In this document: piece after piece, positions 14,775 through 22,022 of the stretch | Layout of the letters: each line of letters opens with the position of its first letter | How positions within the stretch are numbered: position 1 is the stretch's first letter | Virus record (IMG/VR): IMGVR_UViG_3300010160_000080 | Location: 1-44,557 of that record | DNA: 44,557 nt | Source of the DNA: a virus | Reading direction: 5' to 3' (one strand) | Made by a program: the position numbers and the translations under genes | Notes under the pieces: generated by a model | Seen by the model: the letters and a program-made list of their open reading frames with translations, nothing else | What the model was told of the DNA's origin: nothing | The model's database searches: none

Positions 14775-15016
14775 GTCCATCTGATTATGAACCATTCTAA
14801 ATCTTTTTTCTCTTTGAACCAAAACTTACTGTTATTCATGTACCATCTACCATGTGGTTCCCAAACACCATTTGCAGGTGTACAACCAAATGTCTTGATA
14901 CACCAATTTTCCATATCGTGCCAATCTTGATGATACAAATAAGGCTCATAGGCTTTTATCTCAGGATCAACTGTGTAATGTTTTTCACCAAACACATTAC
15001 TTTCACTTAACTTCAT
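14771..15016 (-). CDS. Small array protein 2 of 8, LRW type
   Basis: An 81-residue protein with start MKLSESNVFGEKHY at ATG 15016, preceded by GAGGTGGG and overlapping the upstream TGA by 4 bases. It contains WHDMENWCIKTFG and ends SKFWFKEKKDLEWFIIRWT, a full copy of the array motif. Many aromatic residues (W, Y, F) suggest a compact beta-alpha domain. No signal peptide or membrane segment. Function unknown. Confidence 0.66.
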   Translation of the reverse strand: MKLSESNVFGEKHYTVDPEIKAYEPYLYHQDWHDMENWCIKTFGCTPANGVWEPHGRWYMNNSKFWFKEKKDLEWFIIRWT

Positions 15017-15234
15017 GCCCACCTCAACACAAACCAAATGTAATCTTGTTCTTTTTTGAAGCGCACGGTCATTTCAGTTGCACCGTGATGTATGTAATAT
15101 TGTTGACCGGGTAGGCCTACATGTTCCATTAACCAAACACAGGCTTCACTCCAATTAATTTTATAAGGGACAACTGCTACATACTTTTCTTTAGTATCCG
15201 CCGGCACCCAATAACTCTTTGACTTGTTTAACAT
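15013..15234 (-). CDS. Small array protein 1 of 8, LRW type
   Basis: A 73-residue protein that starts within the end of the zinc-finger gene (44-base overlap; GGAAA lies just before ATG 15234). A GTG nine codons in is an alternative start that would shorten the overlap. It has NWSEACVWLMEHVG, a helix with Trp like its relatives, and ends MTVRFKKEQDYIWFVLRWA, a full array motif. It is the first gene of the run. No known domain. Confidence 0.63.
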   Translation of the reverse strand: MLNKSKSYWVPADTKEKYVAVVPYKINWSEACVWLMEHVGLPGQQYYIHHGATEMTVRFKKEQDYIWFVLRWA

Positions 15235-15904
15235 TTTCCGGTTCTCGTTTAAACTTGATAGCCCATTGTTCTGGATTAATGTAGTCTAGTATCATCTTTA
15301 CTTGTGTTTCATTCAATGTGTCTAGGAACTCTACCCCGCTATTACTCTGATACAATATCCATGGGCTTAATTTACCATTAGCAATATACTGACATACCTT
15401 GTTAGCATTAACATATCTCAACACATCTTTTGGTTGAATTGTTTCATCGGTTGCTAACTTGATTGTAGTTTCTACACTACGATGAATCGCATCTAATGGA
15501 TCTTCATTACGTAAATGTTCAATCAAATATTTAGTATACACCGAATCACTACACCATGTGTCAATACGAATTTGATTCTTAATCAACCAATCACTGAATC
15601 GTAGAATGTTAATTGCATTAATATTTACACAATAGTTACCAAACTTTGTAAAGGCTGTGTAGTAAACACTCTTAATAAATTCTTCGTATGATTTTGGCTT
15701 CTTGCTTACACTATTCTTTTGATAGAATTGAACAAACACCTGAAAAGCAAAACGATTACCTTGAAGATCCTTGTTCAACCATCTACGCTTAGTTTCGCAA
15801 ATGTGGGTCATCATGGTCGATTCTCTGACAAACTTACTTTTGCAGAACTCGCAACTAAACTCAGCCGTTACCGCGTTCTCTTTCGTATTCTTCAATTTCT
15901 TCAT
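15191..15904 (-). CDS. Zinc-finger-containing conserved phage protein
   Basis: A 237-residue protein. Residues 16-36 hold a C2H2-like finger: FSCEFCKSKFVRE followed by THICETKRRW, with two Cys, then His and Cys. The remainder is helical with conserved-looking aromatic stretches (VYYTAFTKFGNYCV, ILRFSDWLI, KLSPWILYQS). I recognise the overall pattern from T4-like phages of cyanobacteria and other aquatic hosts, where the function is not known to me. The finger and position in a replication operon suggest DNA or RNA binding. The start overlaps the upstream gene by 44 bases. Confidence 0.68.
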   Translation of the reverse strand: MKKLKNTKENAVTAEFSCEFCKSKFVRESTMMTHICETKRRWLNKDLQGNRFAFQVFVQFYQKNSVSKKPKSYEEFIKSVYYTAFTKFGNYCVNINAINILRFSDWLIKNQIRIDTWCSDSVYTKYLIEHLRNEDPLDAIHRSVETTIKLATDETIQPKDVLRYVNANKVCQYIANGKLSPWILYQSNSGVEFLDTLNETQVKMILDYINPEQWAIKFKREPENVKQVKELLGAGGY

Positions 15905-16463
15905 CTGTTACCGTTTGACTTAATACTTCAATGTCTGAGATTTTTAATGCTGGATATAACTCTGCGAAATATACTTTCTTTCGTTGTTCCTGAACAAATA
16001 CTTTTGATATCTCTGTGATAGATTCATTGTCTGCTTTAGGATAAACTTTTGTGTAAAATTCTTTTATTTCTTTTAGTTGAGCATTCTCTTTGAATGAACT
16101 AACCTTCTCTTTGATTTGGGGGATCCAGGGATGAAATTGTTTACCTAATCCCGGGCTAGCTGCACACAACATCAACCATTGAAGCTTGGGATTCTTCATA
16201 ATGTTTTCATTAAAGAAGTATTTGTTGGCGTAATAATCCGTACTACGTATATAATATCCTGCGATATCACCTGATCCTTTTATGTAACTCATGTATTTGA
16301 TAAGCATGAACGGGACAAACTTTTTCTGTTGTACTTCTGACAGTCTGTCATAGTAACCATAGTCTTTCTTGTCCAATGCTGCGAGTGCATCAAACAGAGG
16401 AAAGTCTTGATTTTCTAGTTTCTCGTCTGCCGGTATAGCTACTTTAGCTTTTTTAGTTGCCAT
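15861..16463 (-). CDS. Conserved replication-region protein, possible gp62-like clamp-loader subunit
   Basis: A 200-residue helical protein. The stretch FVPFMLIKYMSYIKGSGD and then LQWLMLCAASPGLGKQFHPW (about 48-115) has a similar order to T4 gp62, where a small-subunit helix bundle is followed by a basic aromatic turn. The length is close to gp62 (187 residues). The match is loose and I see no gp44 or gp45 gene in the window, so this is a suggestion only. The N-terminus (MATKKAKVAIPADEK) is basic and flexible; the C-terminus is very acidic. It follows the SGNH gene with a TAATG junction. Confidence 0.45.
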   Translation of the reverse strand: MATKKAKVAIPADEKLENQDFPLFDALAALDKKDYGYYDRLSEVQQKKFVPFMLIKYMSYIKGSGDIAGYYIRSTDYYANKYFFNENIMKNPKLQWLMLCAASPGLGKQFHPWIPQIKEKVSSFKENAQLKEIKEFYTKVYPKADNESITEISKVFVQEQRKKVYFAELYPALKISDIEVLSQTVTDEEIEEYERERGNG

Positions 16464-16858
16464 TATTTGGTAACCCCTGCCATTCTTTTGTATTCAGTAG
16501 ATGTTGGATGTACTCCGTCACTAGATACTTTGTTAATGTATATAACTTTATCCTCAAATTTATCTGCTACAATGTCAACCATTTCTTGTATCTCGGGCTT
16601 GATAGCAGGGACGATCCAGTATACATGTTTAGCAGTAACAACTTGACGAATAGTAAACAACTCTTTCAATGTGTTTATCTTTTTATAATCGTTGCTACCT
16701 AAACTAATGATTACAGTGTCTGCTGATAATTCTTTAGTGATGTTTTTGTTAACCCAATTTTTACTATTGATGCCTACCTTAGCAATGACTTGACATTCAG
16801 GACGATGCTGTGCTATACCAACTGCGATACTATCGCCTAAAATTAAACAATCTAACAT
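16463..16858 (-). CDS. Minimal SGNH/GDSL-type hydrolase
   Basis: A 131-residue esterase-type domain. Block I is LILGDSIAVG with the nucleophile S10; block III is SLGSNDY (N in GSND); block V is SDGVHPT with D114 and H117. The full Ser-Asp-His set is present in a very short protein, shorter than most SGNH hydrolases (about 180-200 residues). Such enzymes remove acyl groups from lipids or glycans. No signal peptide is present, so it acts in the cell or the virion. It sits oddly between UvsW-linked and replication genes, coupled to the next by TAATG. Confidence 0.85.
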   Translation of the reverse strand: MLDCLILGDSIAVGIAQHRPECQVIAKVGINSKNWVNKNITKELSADTVIISLGSNDYKKINTLKELFTIRQVVTAKHVYWIVPAIKPEIQEMVDIVADKFEDKVIYINKVSSDGVHPTSTEYKRMAGVTK

Positions 16859-16859
16859 A

Positions 16860-17360
16860 TTAAAACGCCTGACTATAATCTACAATTTCACAATTACGAC
16901 TAATTTCTTTTACAAAATAAACACATCTAGGTTTAAGTCCATCTTCAAGTGGTACACACAAGAACTGACCATTCTTTAATCGTGGTGCATACCAGGTTAC
17001 ATCATGGTAAATGTCTACTATCTCAATGGGCAAGAACGTTGGGCTAAAGCTAGTAAGTGGATTGAACTCAAACGCATTGAAACCTCTGTCGTTGATACTT
17101 GTTAATGGTAGTGTTTCTAAATCACCATGTTCTTGTTCACCAATCAGTATCTGCCAATCTACTGGCATCTTGATTGTGTTCTTACCAATTTTTAATACAA
17201 GAGCAGGGCTATTGAATGATTCTAAAAAGATTAACGGAATATAATGATAGTCTACATTAGTAGGGTTACTATTATCTAAAATAGCAAACCTCAAGTCATC
17301 AATTTCTTCGGGGAGTGTTTCTAGGTTATAGAATTCGTTGTCTAGGGTTAATATACGCAT
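16860..17360 (-). CDS. Conserved hypothetical linked to UvsW
   Basis: A 166-residue protein. MRILTLDNEFYNLETLPEEI, HYIPLIFLESF and LPLTSINDRGFNAFEFNPL are patterns I recognise from T4-like aquatic phages, with no known function. It is rich in strands and Pro, ending with CVYFVKEISRNCEIVDY. No catalytic residues stand out. It begins 12 bases after the UvsW stop and ends just before the SGNH gene, inside the same transcript. A role in virion or DNA metabolism cannot be told from sequence. Confidence 0.7.
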   Translation of the reverse strand: MRILTLDNEFYNLETLPEEIDDLRFAILDNSNPTNVDYHYIPLIFLESFNSPALVLKIGKNTIKMPVDWQILIGEQEHGDLETLPLTSINDRGFNAFEFNPLTSFSPTFLPIEIVDIYHDVTWYAPRLKNGQFLCVPLEDGLKPRCVYFVKEISRNCEIVDYSQAF

Positions 17361-17372
17361 TTTGTTATTGTA

Positions 17373-18851
17373 TCATTTATATTTCAATTTTTCAACATCA
17401 AACGGGTATGAAGCCTCTTTATAAAATGCTTTACGCTGAGTCAAATGCCTTTTAGCAAATTTACATGAACTAGTTAGATCCCATATCATGACGTGGTCTT
17501 TGTCTTCTGCTTTACGAATACCACGGCCGATACTTTGAATAACACGAACGAAACTCTTACCCGGTTCTAATAGCATAACATTAAAGATACGAGGAATGTT
17601 GATACCAACTGCGGCAACACCATATGTAGCAATGATAATCTTGTTAGTAGCAGTGGCAATGTCTTCATAATGTTCTGTTCTTGTTGTACCCTTAGTACCA
17701 CCTGACACAAACACGACATTTTCTTCTGCTACACCTAGTTCTTCTAGTTTAAGATGTATAAGCTTGCCTGCTTCAATACGATCAACCAATATCAATGTGT
17801 TACCTGTATCCTTAACTGTCTTGGCTAATTCAGCAATCTTTTGCATTCGTTTGTCATCACTGGTTAAAAATTTAAGTTCACTCTGATAGTTTGTAAACTC
17901 CATATTATCTTGTAGTTGAACAATATTCACATGGCATTGTGACAACACACCCCTCTCTTGTAATGTACTTGCTGCCAATTGATTGATAACTGGACCCAAG
18001 CTTACAGTCAATGACATTGATTCATGTTTAGCTTTTGGAATAGTACCAGTTAATCCCCAACGAATTGGAATCTGACTCATCACACCTGTTAGTAATGATT
18101 TAAGAACATCAGCCTTTGCTTGGTGTACTTCATCAACAATAACACATACAACACCTTCAATAAAGTCTTGAAATGGTACTTCGGCTTCTCCTGCTTTAGT
18201 GTTCTTCAACATGTTACCAAGACTTTGCCAAGTGCAAATTGTATGTGTTTTTTCGTACTCTTTTCGTCCACCGTAATATACACCTACATCTAGACCCAAG
18301 TTGATATAGTCTTTCTCAGTCTGTGTAACAAGACTTGTGTTAGGAACAATAACAATACTACGTCCATATTGTTCTATACAATTTGACAGTGCGGCTGTGA
18401 TTAGTGTCTTACCTGCACCAGTTGCAATCTCTTGCAATGCTTGTAGGTTCTTTAGATAGTTATTGATAATCTCAATCTGATAGTCACGCAATATAACTGG
18501 TTGACCCTCTATTGGATGACCCTTAGGCCAGTTCTTATGTTTGAATGTATCCTCGGACACTTCAGTAAAACTGAATACTGTTTGATAGTCTCTAGTATCT
18601 TCTAGTTCAATATCATAACCTGCTTGGTCAAGTAATGGAAGAATTTCTGGGAGCAAGTTAATATATGTGCTACCACCTAAGGCAAAGTAACTGCTCTTGC
18701 CATTCCATCTACCCAACTTTACTGCAGGAAGATACCTTGCGCCCGGAACTTCAAACTCAAACATTTTCATTAGTGTTTTGCGATCACCAAGTTCAAGACC
18801 TTCAATCTTTACATTGACTTCATCTTTTATTATTAATTTACATTCTTTCAT
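17373..18851 (-). CDS. uvsW: UvsW-type SF2 helicase
   Basis: A 492-residue superfamily 2 helicase. An N-terminal substrate-binding domain (1-115) precedes the Q-motif-like LRDYQ at 121, Walker A ATGAGKT at 143-149, DEVH box at 240-243, GLTGT motif III at about 268, and motif VI QSIGRGIRK near 450. T4 UvsW is 503 residues; it remodels Holliday junctions, reverses stalled forks and helps the shift to recombination-dependent replication. The ATG overlaps the stop of the 334-aa gene (ATGA), so they are made together. Confidence 0.95.
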   Translation of the reverse strand: MKECKLIIKDEVNVKIEGLELGDRKTLMKMFEFEVPGARYLPAVKLGRWNGKSSYFALGGSTYINLLPEILPLLDQAGYDIELEDTRDYQTVFSFTEVSEDTFKHKNWPKGHPIEGQPVILRDYQIEIINNYLKNLQALQEIATGAGKTLITAALSNCIEQYGRSIVIVPNTSLVTQTEKDYINLGLDVGVYYGGRKEYEKTHTICTWQSLGNMLKNTKAGEAEVPFQDFIEGVVCVIVDEVHQAKADVLKSLLTGVMSQIPIRWGLTGTIPKAKHESMSLTVSLGPVINQLAASTLQERGVLSQCHVNIVQLQDNMEFTNYQSELKFLTSDDKRMQKIAELAKTVKDTGNTLILVDRIEAGKLIHLKLEELGVAEENVVFVSGGTKGTTRTEHYEDIATATNKIIIATYGVAAVGINIPRIFNVMLLEPGKSFVRVIQSIGRGIRKAEDKDHVMIWDLTSSCKFAKRHLTQRKAFYKEASYPFDVEKLKYK

Positions 18852-19852
18852 TTAGGTCCTAAATCTATTGGTTCTGAATTTACACACTTGACTATCTTTA
18901 ATAATTTTGCATTTTTATATTCACTTGTTGTAAATACTGATAGTGTTCCTTTATGATATATTATAGCAGGATTACTGTACTTGTGCAAGTCTTTAGGAGG
19001 TGTATTAATATCAACTAATGACACCCAAGACTTTAGTAATGATTTGGGTTCACTAATACCATCACATCCAAATTCTGCCAACCATTTAACTGCTGTATCT
19101 ATTTCTTTTATTTCAAACTCAACGTGAAATGTTGAGGCAAACACTACTTTGACTGGATCAGTTGTTTCATTAAAATGATTGATTACAGAATCGTCAATCT
19201 TGACACCGTACTTTACTAGTATGGCTATTGTTTTTAAGTCATCATTAATGGGTATATCTTTGATTGCTTCGTATAGATTTGTATTTATAGCCTTAATACA
19301 GTATAACCCGTTATGATATGTGAGTGTGGGTGTCCAATATTTCATTGATTCATACTCACCCAACTTGGTTATAATATCAGTAGTGATAGGACAATATCTA
19401 ACAACCTCATAGTATTCTGCTGACATGTACATTAAGTCACGCAACACTGTAGGACTATACTTTAGATTATATTGTCGCTTGTCTTTATCCCAAATCATTG
19501 AATAGATTGAATTTTTTCTGTATGCTGAAATGAAGTTTTTATTATAGGGTGACTTAAAGATTATGTCATTGCCCTCAATCGTAATTGAAGCACTTGTGTG
19601 TTCGGGAGTAGATTCAACAACAGAAACACTCCAAGGTAGATTTACAATATCACTTACATTGATTTTATAATGGTTAAATTGTTTAACATATTTACCAGCA
19701 ACCTTTTTAAACAGTGCATGTTGGTTACTAGTGATCCTATTGTTCTGTATAATATAAAGGGTAAGGTTGTTTACAAATTGGTCATCATATCTGCTTAGTC
19801 TAATATTACTGAGCATCCAAGTTGCAACATCATCAAGGTTTTTAAAATCCAT
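18848..19852 (-). CDS. Unknown protein coupled to UvsW
   Basis: A 334-residue protein with start MDFKNLDDVATWML at ATG 19852; an in-frame GTG seven codons upstream is less likely. Residues 85-140 (IEGNDIIFKSPYNKNFISAY, then SMIWDKDKRQYNL) look like the HARP-type or N-terminal DNA-interaction segments found beside SF2 helicases. Middle and C-terminal parts repeat strand patterns (TYHNGLYCIKAIN; IYHKGTLSVFTTS). No ATPase motif. Coupling to uvsW suggests a helicase partner; that is inference. A TATAAT box lies only seven bases above the ATG. Confidence 0.6.
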   Translation of the reverse strand: MDFKNLDDVATWMLSNIRLSRYDDQFVNNLTLYIIQNNRITSNQHALFKKVAGKYVKQFNHYKINVSDIVNLPWSVSVVESTPEHTSASITIEGNDIIFKSPYNKNFISAYRKNSIYSMIWDKDKRQYNLKYSPTVLRDLMYMSAEYYEVVRYCPITTDIITKLGEYESMKYWTPTLTYHNGLYCIKAINTNLYEAIKDIPINDDLKTIAILVKYGVKIDDSVINHFNETTDPVKVVFASTFHVEFEIKEIDTAVKWLAEFGCDGISEPKSLLKSWVSLVDINTPPKDLHKYSNPAIIYHKGTLSVFTTSEYKNAKLLKIVKCVNSEPIDLGPK

Positions 19853-19858
19853 CTTGAG

Positions 19859-19887
19859 ATTATAACAGGACACTACACAAAAAGCAA
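19859..19887 (-). promoter_or_regulatory. Possible sigma-70 promoter abutting the ATG at 19852
   Basis: Minus strand -35 TTGCTT (19882-19887), 17-bp spacer, -10 TATAAT (19859-19864). The predicted start would fall at or next to the ATG, giving a nearly leaderless mRNA. It lies after a terminator, where a new promoter is expected. Confidence 0.4.
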
Positions 19888-19897
19888 ATTTAAAGGC

Positions 19898-19922
19898 AAA
19901 AAAAGGGGAACCTAAGTTCCCC
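19898..19922 (-). terminator. Rho-independent terminator
   Basis: On the minus strand GGGGAAC, four-base loop, GTTCCCC, then TTTTTTT. It is 72 bases after the stop of the AAA+ gene and ends the early module before the uvsW operon. Confidence 0.92.
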
Positions 19923-19993
19923 GAAAGAGAGTCGCTATGAAGAAACTTATCGAAGAGGGCTTATTGACATTGCCTCTACGCACACTGCAGGGG

Positions 19994-20998
19994 TTAACCT
20001 TTCATACAAGTCGCCTGTGCAAGTGACCGCCAGTTAGCACTAATCTTAACCAAGTCTGCAACTTTCAAACACATACGCAAGGACACCTCACGCAATTTAT
20101 TGTGATTGTCCCAGATGAACGACATAATTTCGTCTGTCTGTTCTTGCGTGAAATCATATTCAGCAAACAACCCACCATCGGCATCACGATGCACTTGCTT
20201 GATACGCAACATTTTGTCACGCTCACTATCAACTGTCAGGTCCAAAAAGTGACAACGACTTTGCAATGCATCCAAGTGAGGTTGCATCTTGCCGGCTTTC
20301 TTAGCATCAAACGATTTGTTTGTGATGAAAATTACAGAACCGTTGAAGTTGAAACTGTTAGGAATACCTTCTTCACGCAAAATACGTGAATCTTTGTTCC
20401 ACGAAATTCTACGTGTCTTGCCTGAATCTAACGCACCTTTTAGTACGTTCAATGCATCCTGATCTTCCCAGATATCACAATCATCAAATACCAATACATT
20501 TTTAGCATCACTAAATTTGTACAACTTAGCAAACAAGCCAATACCTGACATTGCACCTTTGACAACTTCAAAGCGAACCTTTTTGCTAGCAAGTCTGTCA
20601 AACATACTTGCTTTTTCCATTTGAATGTTCACACCGTGTGACTTACCAATACCTGCAGGACCTGTCACAATCATAGCACGAATTTCACCACTGATACATG
20701 CCTTAGACATTTCATCAAGCACTGCAAAACGTGATGCAATACGGTCCATTGCTTCTGTTTCAGTTTCTTTAGGTGTCTCTGCTTTGACACTATCACGACC
20801 TGACACAAATTCAATCATTGATTGATTGTCAACATTAACACGAACTTGAGGACCGCGACCGGGGAACTGACCTTCATTTTTTACTGTCACAAAACCACCT
20901 TTAGAACCTAGTTGATAACCTTTTACCAGAGTGAACACTTCACCTTTGATAGTATCTTTGCGATAAGAACCACTAGTGATACGAACGATGCTTGTCAT
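19994..20998 (-). CDS. AAA+ ATPase, phage early gene
   Basis: A 334-residue protein. Residues 1-65 form a small beta-rich start (FTLVKGYQLGSKGGFVTVKN), possibly a KOW/SH3-like fold. The AAA+ core has Walker A GPAGIGKS at 113-120, Walker B VLVFDDCD at 168-175, a sensor-1-like VIFITNKS near 240 and a basic SRCHFLDL segment after it. Such ATPases remodel DNA or protein complexes; substrate is unknown. It is driven by a consensus sigma-70 promoter and ends at a strong terminator, so it is an early gene. The VWA protein at the right edge could be a partner, as in MoxR-VWA pairs, but the two are not adjacent. Confidence 0.8.
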   Translation of the reverse strand: MTSIVRITSGSYRKDTIKGEVFTLVKGYQLGSKGGFVTVKNEGQFPGRGPQVRVNVDNQSMIEFVSGRDSVKAETPKETETEAMDRIASRFAVLDEMSKACISGEIRAMIVTGPAGIGKSHGVNIQMEKASMFDRLASKKVRFEVVKGAMSGIGLFAKLYKFSDAKNVLVFDDCDIWEDQDALNVLKGALDSGKTRRISWNKDSRILREEGIPNSFNFNGSVIFITNKSFDAKKAGKMQPHLDALQSRCHFLDLTVDSERDKMLRIKQVHRDADGGLFAEYDFTQEQTDEIMSFIWDNHNKLREVSLRMCLKVADLVKISANWRSLAQATCMKG

Positions 20999-21029
20999 TT
21001 GTTTCCTTTACTTGACTGAATAAGACTCT

Positions 21030-21058
21030 ATTATAGCACAATACCCATTTATTATCAA
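21030..21058 (-). promoter_or_regulatory. Early sigma-70 promoter, repeat copy 1
   Basis: Minus strand -35 TTGATA (21053-21058), 17-bp spacer with AAATGGGTATTGTGC, -10 TATAAT (21030-21035). Shares an almost identical ~45-base block with copies 3 and 4. Drives the AAA+ gene. Confidence 0.88.
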
Positions 21059-21059
21059 A

Positions 21060-21434
21060 TTATGCTACCTTACGAAAATACTGATAGGGCAAGCCCTGTG
21101 TATAACAAAAGTACTCAAAATCTCCGTTAGCACTTTCAGCATCCATCAACCATGCAATAACACGCTCACGGCTAGTACCGTTGTGCATGAGATTTGTAAC
21201 ACGGCTTTCAAACTCCACAATAGCGCGGGCTTGTGCCTCTTTGCGGACCTTTTCTTCAGCTTCAATAGCTTGGCCGAGGACTACGAACTCAACTTCAAAC
21301 TCAGCAAGCGTCCAAGTTGAGGTATCAATACCACGGGGACGAACGCCGTAAGCATCCTTGTACATGTCCCAATATGTAGCATGAGCCTGTTCCAATTGTG
21401 TCAACTCTTCCCAAGATTTGAATTCTGTAGTCAT
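21060..21434 (-). CDS. Small early protein with VRPRG motif
   Basis: A 124-residue protein with start MTTEFKSWEELTQLEQ at ATG 21434; a GTG fourteen codons upstream lies in the promoter region and is rejected. The stretch YWDMYKDAYGVRPRG is a motif I recognise in many small phage and prophage proteins of unknown function. The middle is a long charged helix (AIEAEEKVRKEAQARAIVEFE) and the end is aromatic (FEYFCYTQGLPYQYF). A consensus sigma-70 promoter precedes it, so it is probably made right after infection. It may act on host factors; nothing in the sequence shows which. Confidence 0.72.
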   Translation of the reverse strand: MTTEFKSWEELTQLEQAHATYWDMYKDAYGVRPRGIDTSTWTLAEFEVEFVVLGQAIEAEEKVRKEAQARAIVEFESRVTNLMHNGTSRERVIAWLMDAESANGDFEYFCYTQGLPYQYFRKVA

Positions 21435-21467
21435 TTCGTAGTCCTTTTCTTTACTGTCTAAGATTCT

Positions 21468-21496
21468 ATTATACACCCAAATTGATTTATTGTCAA
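21468..21496 (-). promoter_or_regulatory. Early sigma-70 promoter, copy 2
   Basis: Minus strand -35 TTGACA (21491-21496), 17-bp spacer, -10 TATAAT (21468-21473). Core boxes match the other copies, with a more diverged spacer. Drives the 124-aa gene. Confidence 0.88.
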
Positions 21497-21500
21497 CCTG

Positions 21501-21665
21501 TTACAGGCTAGCAATATCACTGTTCAGTTTTTCAATCATTTCATCAATTTGGGAGGCAGACATTTGGTAGGATTCAGTATCACCCAGTGCTTCCTTAATC
21601 TGGAACTTTGTATATTCCAAAGTATTGATAGCCTGTTCTAATTTGAGTACTTTTTTATTACGCAT
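21501..21665 (-). CDS. Small early coiled-coil protein (54 aa)
   Basis: A 54-residue protein starting MRNKKVLKLEQAINTLEY and ending KLNSDIASL, read directly from the minus strand. GGAG stands eight bases before the ATG, and a consensus early promoter lies just upstream. Almost the whole length is helix with Leu/Ile heptads (LKLEQAINTLEY, IDEMIEKLNSDIASL), suggesting a dimer-forming coiled coil. Its size and early promoter fit a host-takeover or regulatory peptide. No known family. Confidence 0.7.
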   Translation of the reverse strand: MRNKKVLKLEQAINTLEYTKFQIKEALGDTESYQMSASQIDEMIEKLNSDIASL

Positions 21666-21697
21666 TCTTTAACTCCGTTTTGTTATTCAATACAAGT

Positions 21698-21726
21698 ATT
21701 ATAGCACAATGCCCATTTATTGTCAA
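21698..21726 (-). promoter_or_regulatory. Early sigma-70 promoter, repeat copy 3
   Basis: Minus strand -35 TTGACA (21721-21726), 17-bp spacer identical to copy 4, -10 TATAAT (21698-21703). The -35 box overlaps the stop codon region of the 70-aa gene. Drives the 54-aa gene. Confidence 0.9.
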
Positions 21727-21935
21727 ATTTTGGCAATCAATTGAGCATGAATTAGGTCCATTTCACTCTGTTCAACATAAAAGTCAGTAGTAGGATCGTA
21801 GTACTGACCCTCTTTGTTGTCATAATACAACACTCTACCGGAGAAATTGAACGGTCCTTCAAGGCCCTTGCGTGGACCATACTTGGTACGCATTTGATCC
21901 ATCTGATACTTGTCAGCAATAACTTTGTAACCCAT
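21723..21935 (-). CDS. Small early protein (70 aa)
   Basis: A 70-residue protein with start MGYKVIADKYQMDQM at ATG 21935, with AAGGAG seven bases before it; an upstream GTG frame is rejected. It contains GPFNFSGRVLYYDNKEGQYYDP, a likely beta hairpin, and ends with a helix SEMDLIHAQLIAKI. It is the first gene of the four-promoter early block reading left. No family is recognised. The small size and strong promoter suggest an early host-directed role. Confidence 0.72.
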   Translation of the reverse strand: MGYKVIADKYQMDQMRTKYGPRKGLEGPFNFSGRVLYYDNKEGQYYDPTTDFYVEQSEMDLIHAQLIAKI

Positions 21936-21965
21936 GAACAACTCCTTTTGACTGAATAAGACTCT

Positions 21966-21994
21966 ATTATAGCACAATGCCCATTTATTGTCAA
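21966..21994 (-). promoter_or_regulatory. Early sigma-70 promoter, repeat copy 4
   Basis: Minus strand -35 TTGACA (21989-21994), 17-bp spacer ATAAATGGGCATTGTGC, -10 TATAAT (21966-21971), then a block up to AGTCAAAAGGAG shared with copy 1. A full consensus promoter. Drives the 70-aa gene. Confidence 0.92.
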
Positions 21995-22008
21995 CCTTAG
22001 CAACCTAT

Positions 22009-22017
22009 CATAAATAT
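22009..22017 (+). promoter_or_regulatory. Late promoter box (CATAAATAT), plus strand
   Basis: Plus-strand CATAAATAT five bases before the ATG at 22023, back to back with early promoter copy 4. If used, the transcript starts at or within the ATG region. Confidence 0.4.
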
Positions 22018-22022
22018 TATCT

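Noticed and set aside
19935-20024. Plus-strand short frame beginning MKKLIEEGLL
   Set aside because: Only 29 codons with no clear ribosome-binding site or promoter, and it runs into the AAA+ gene end.
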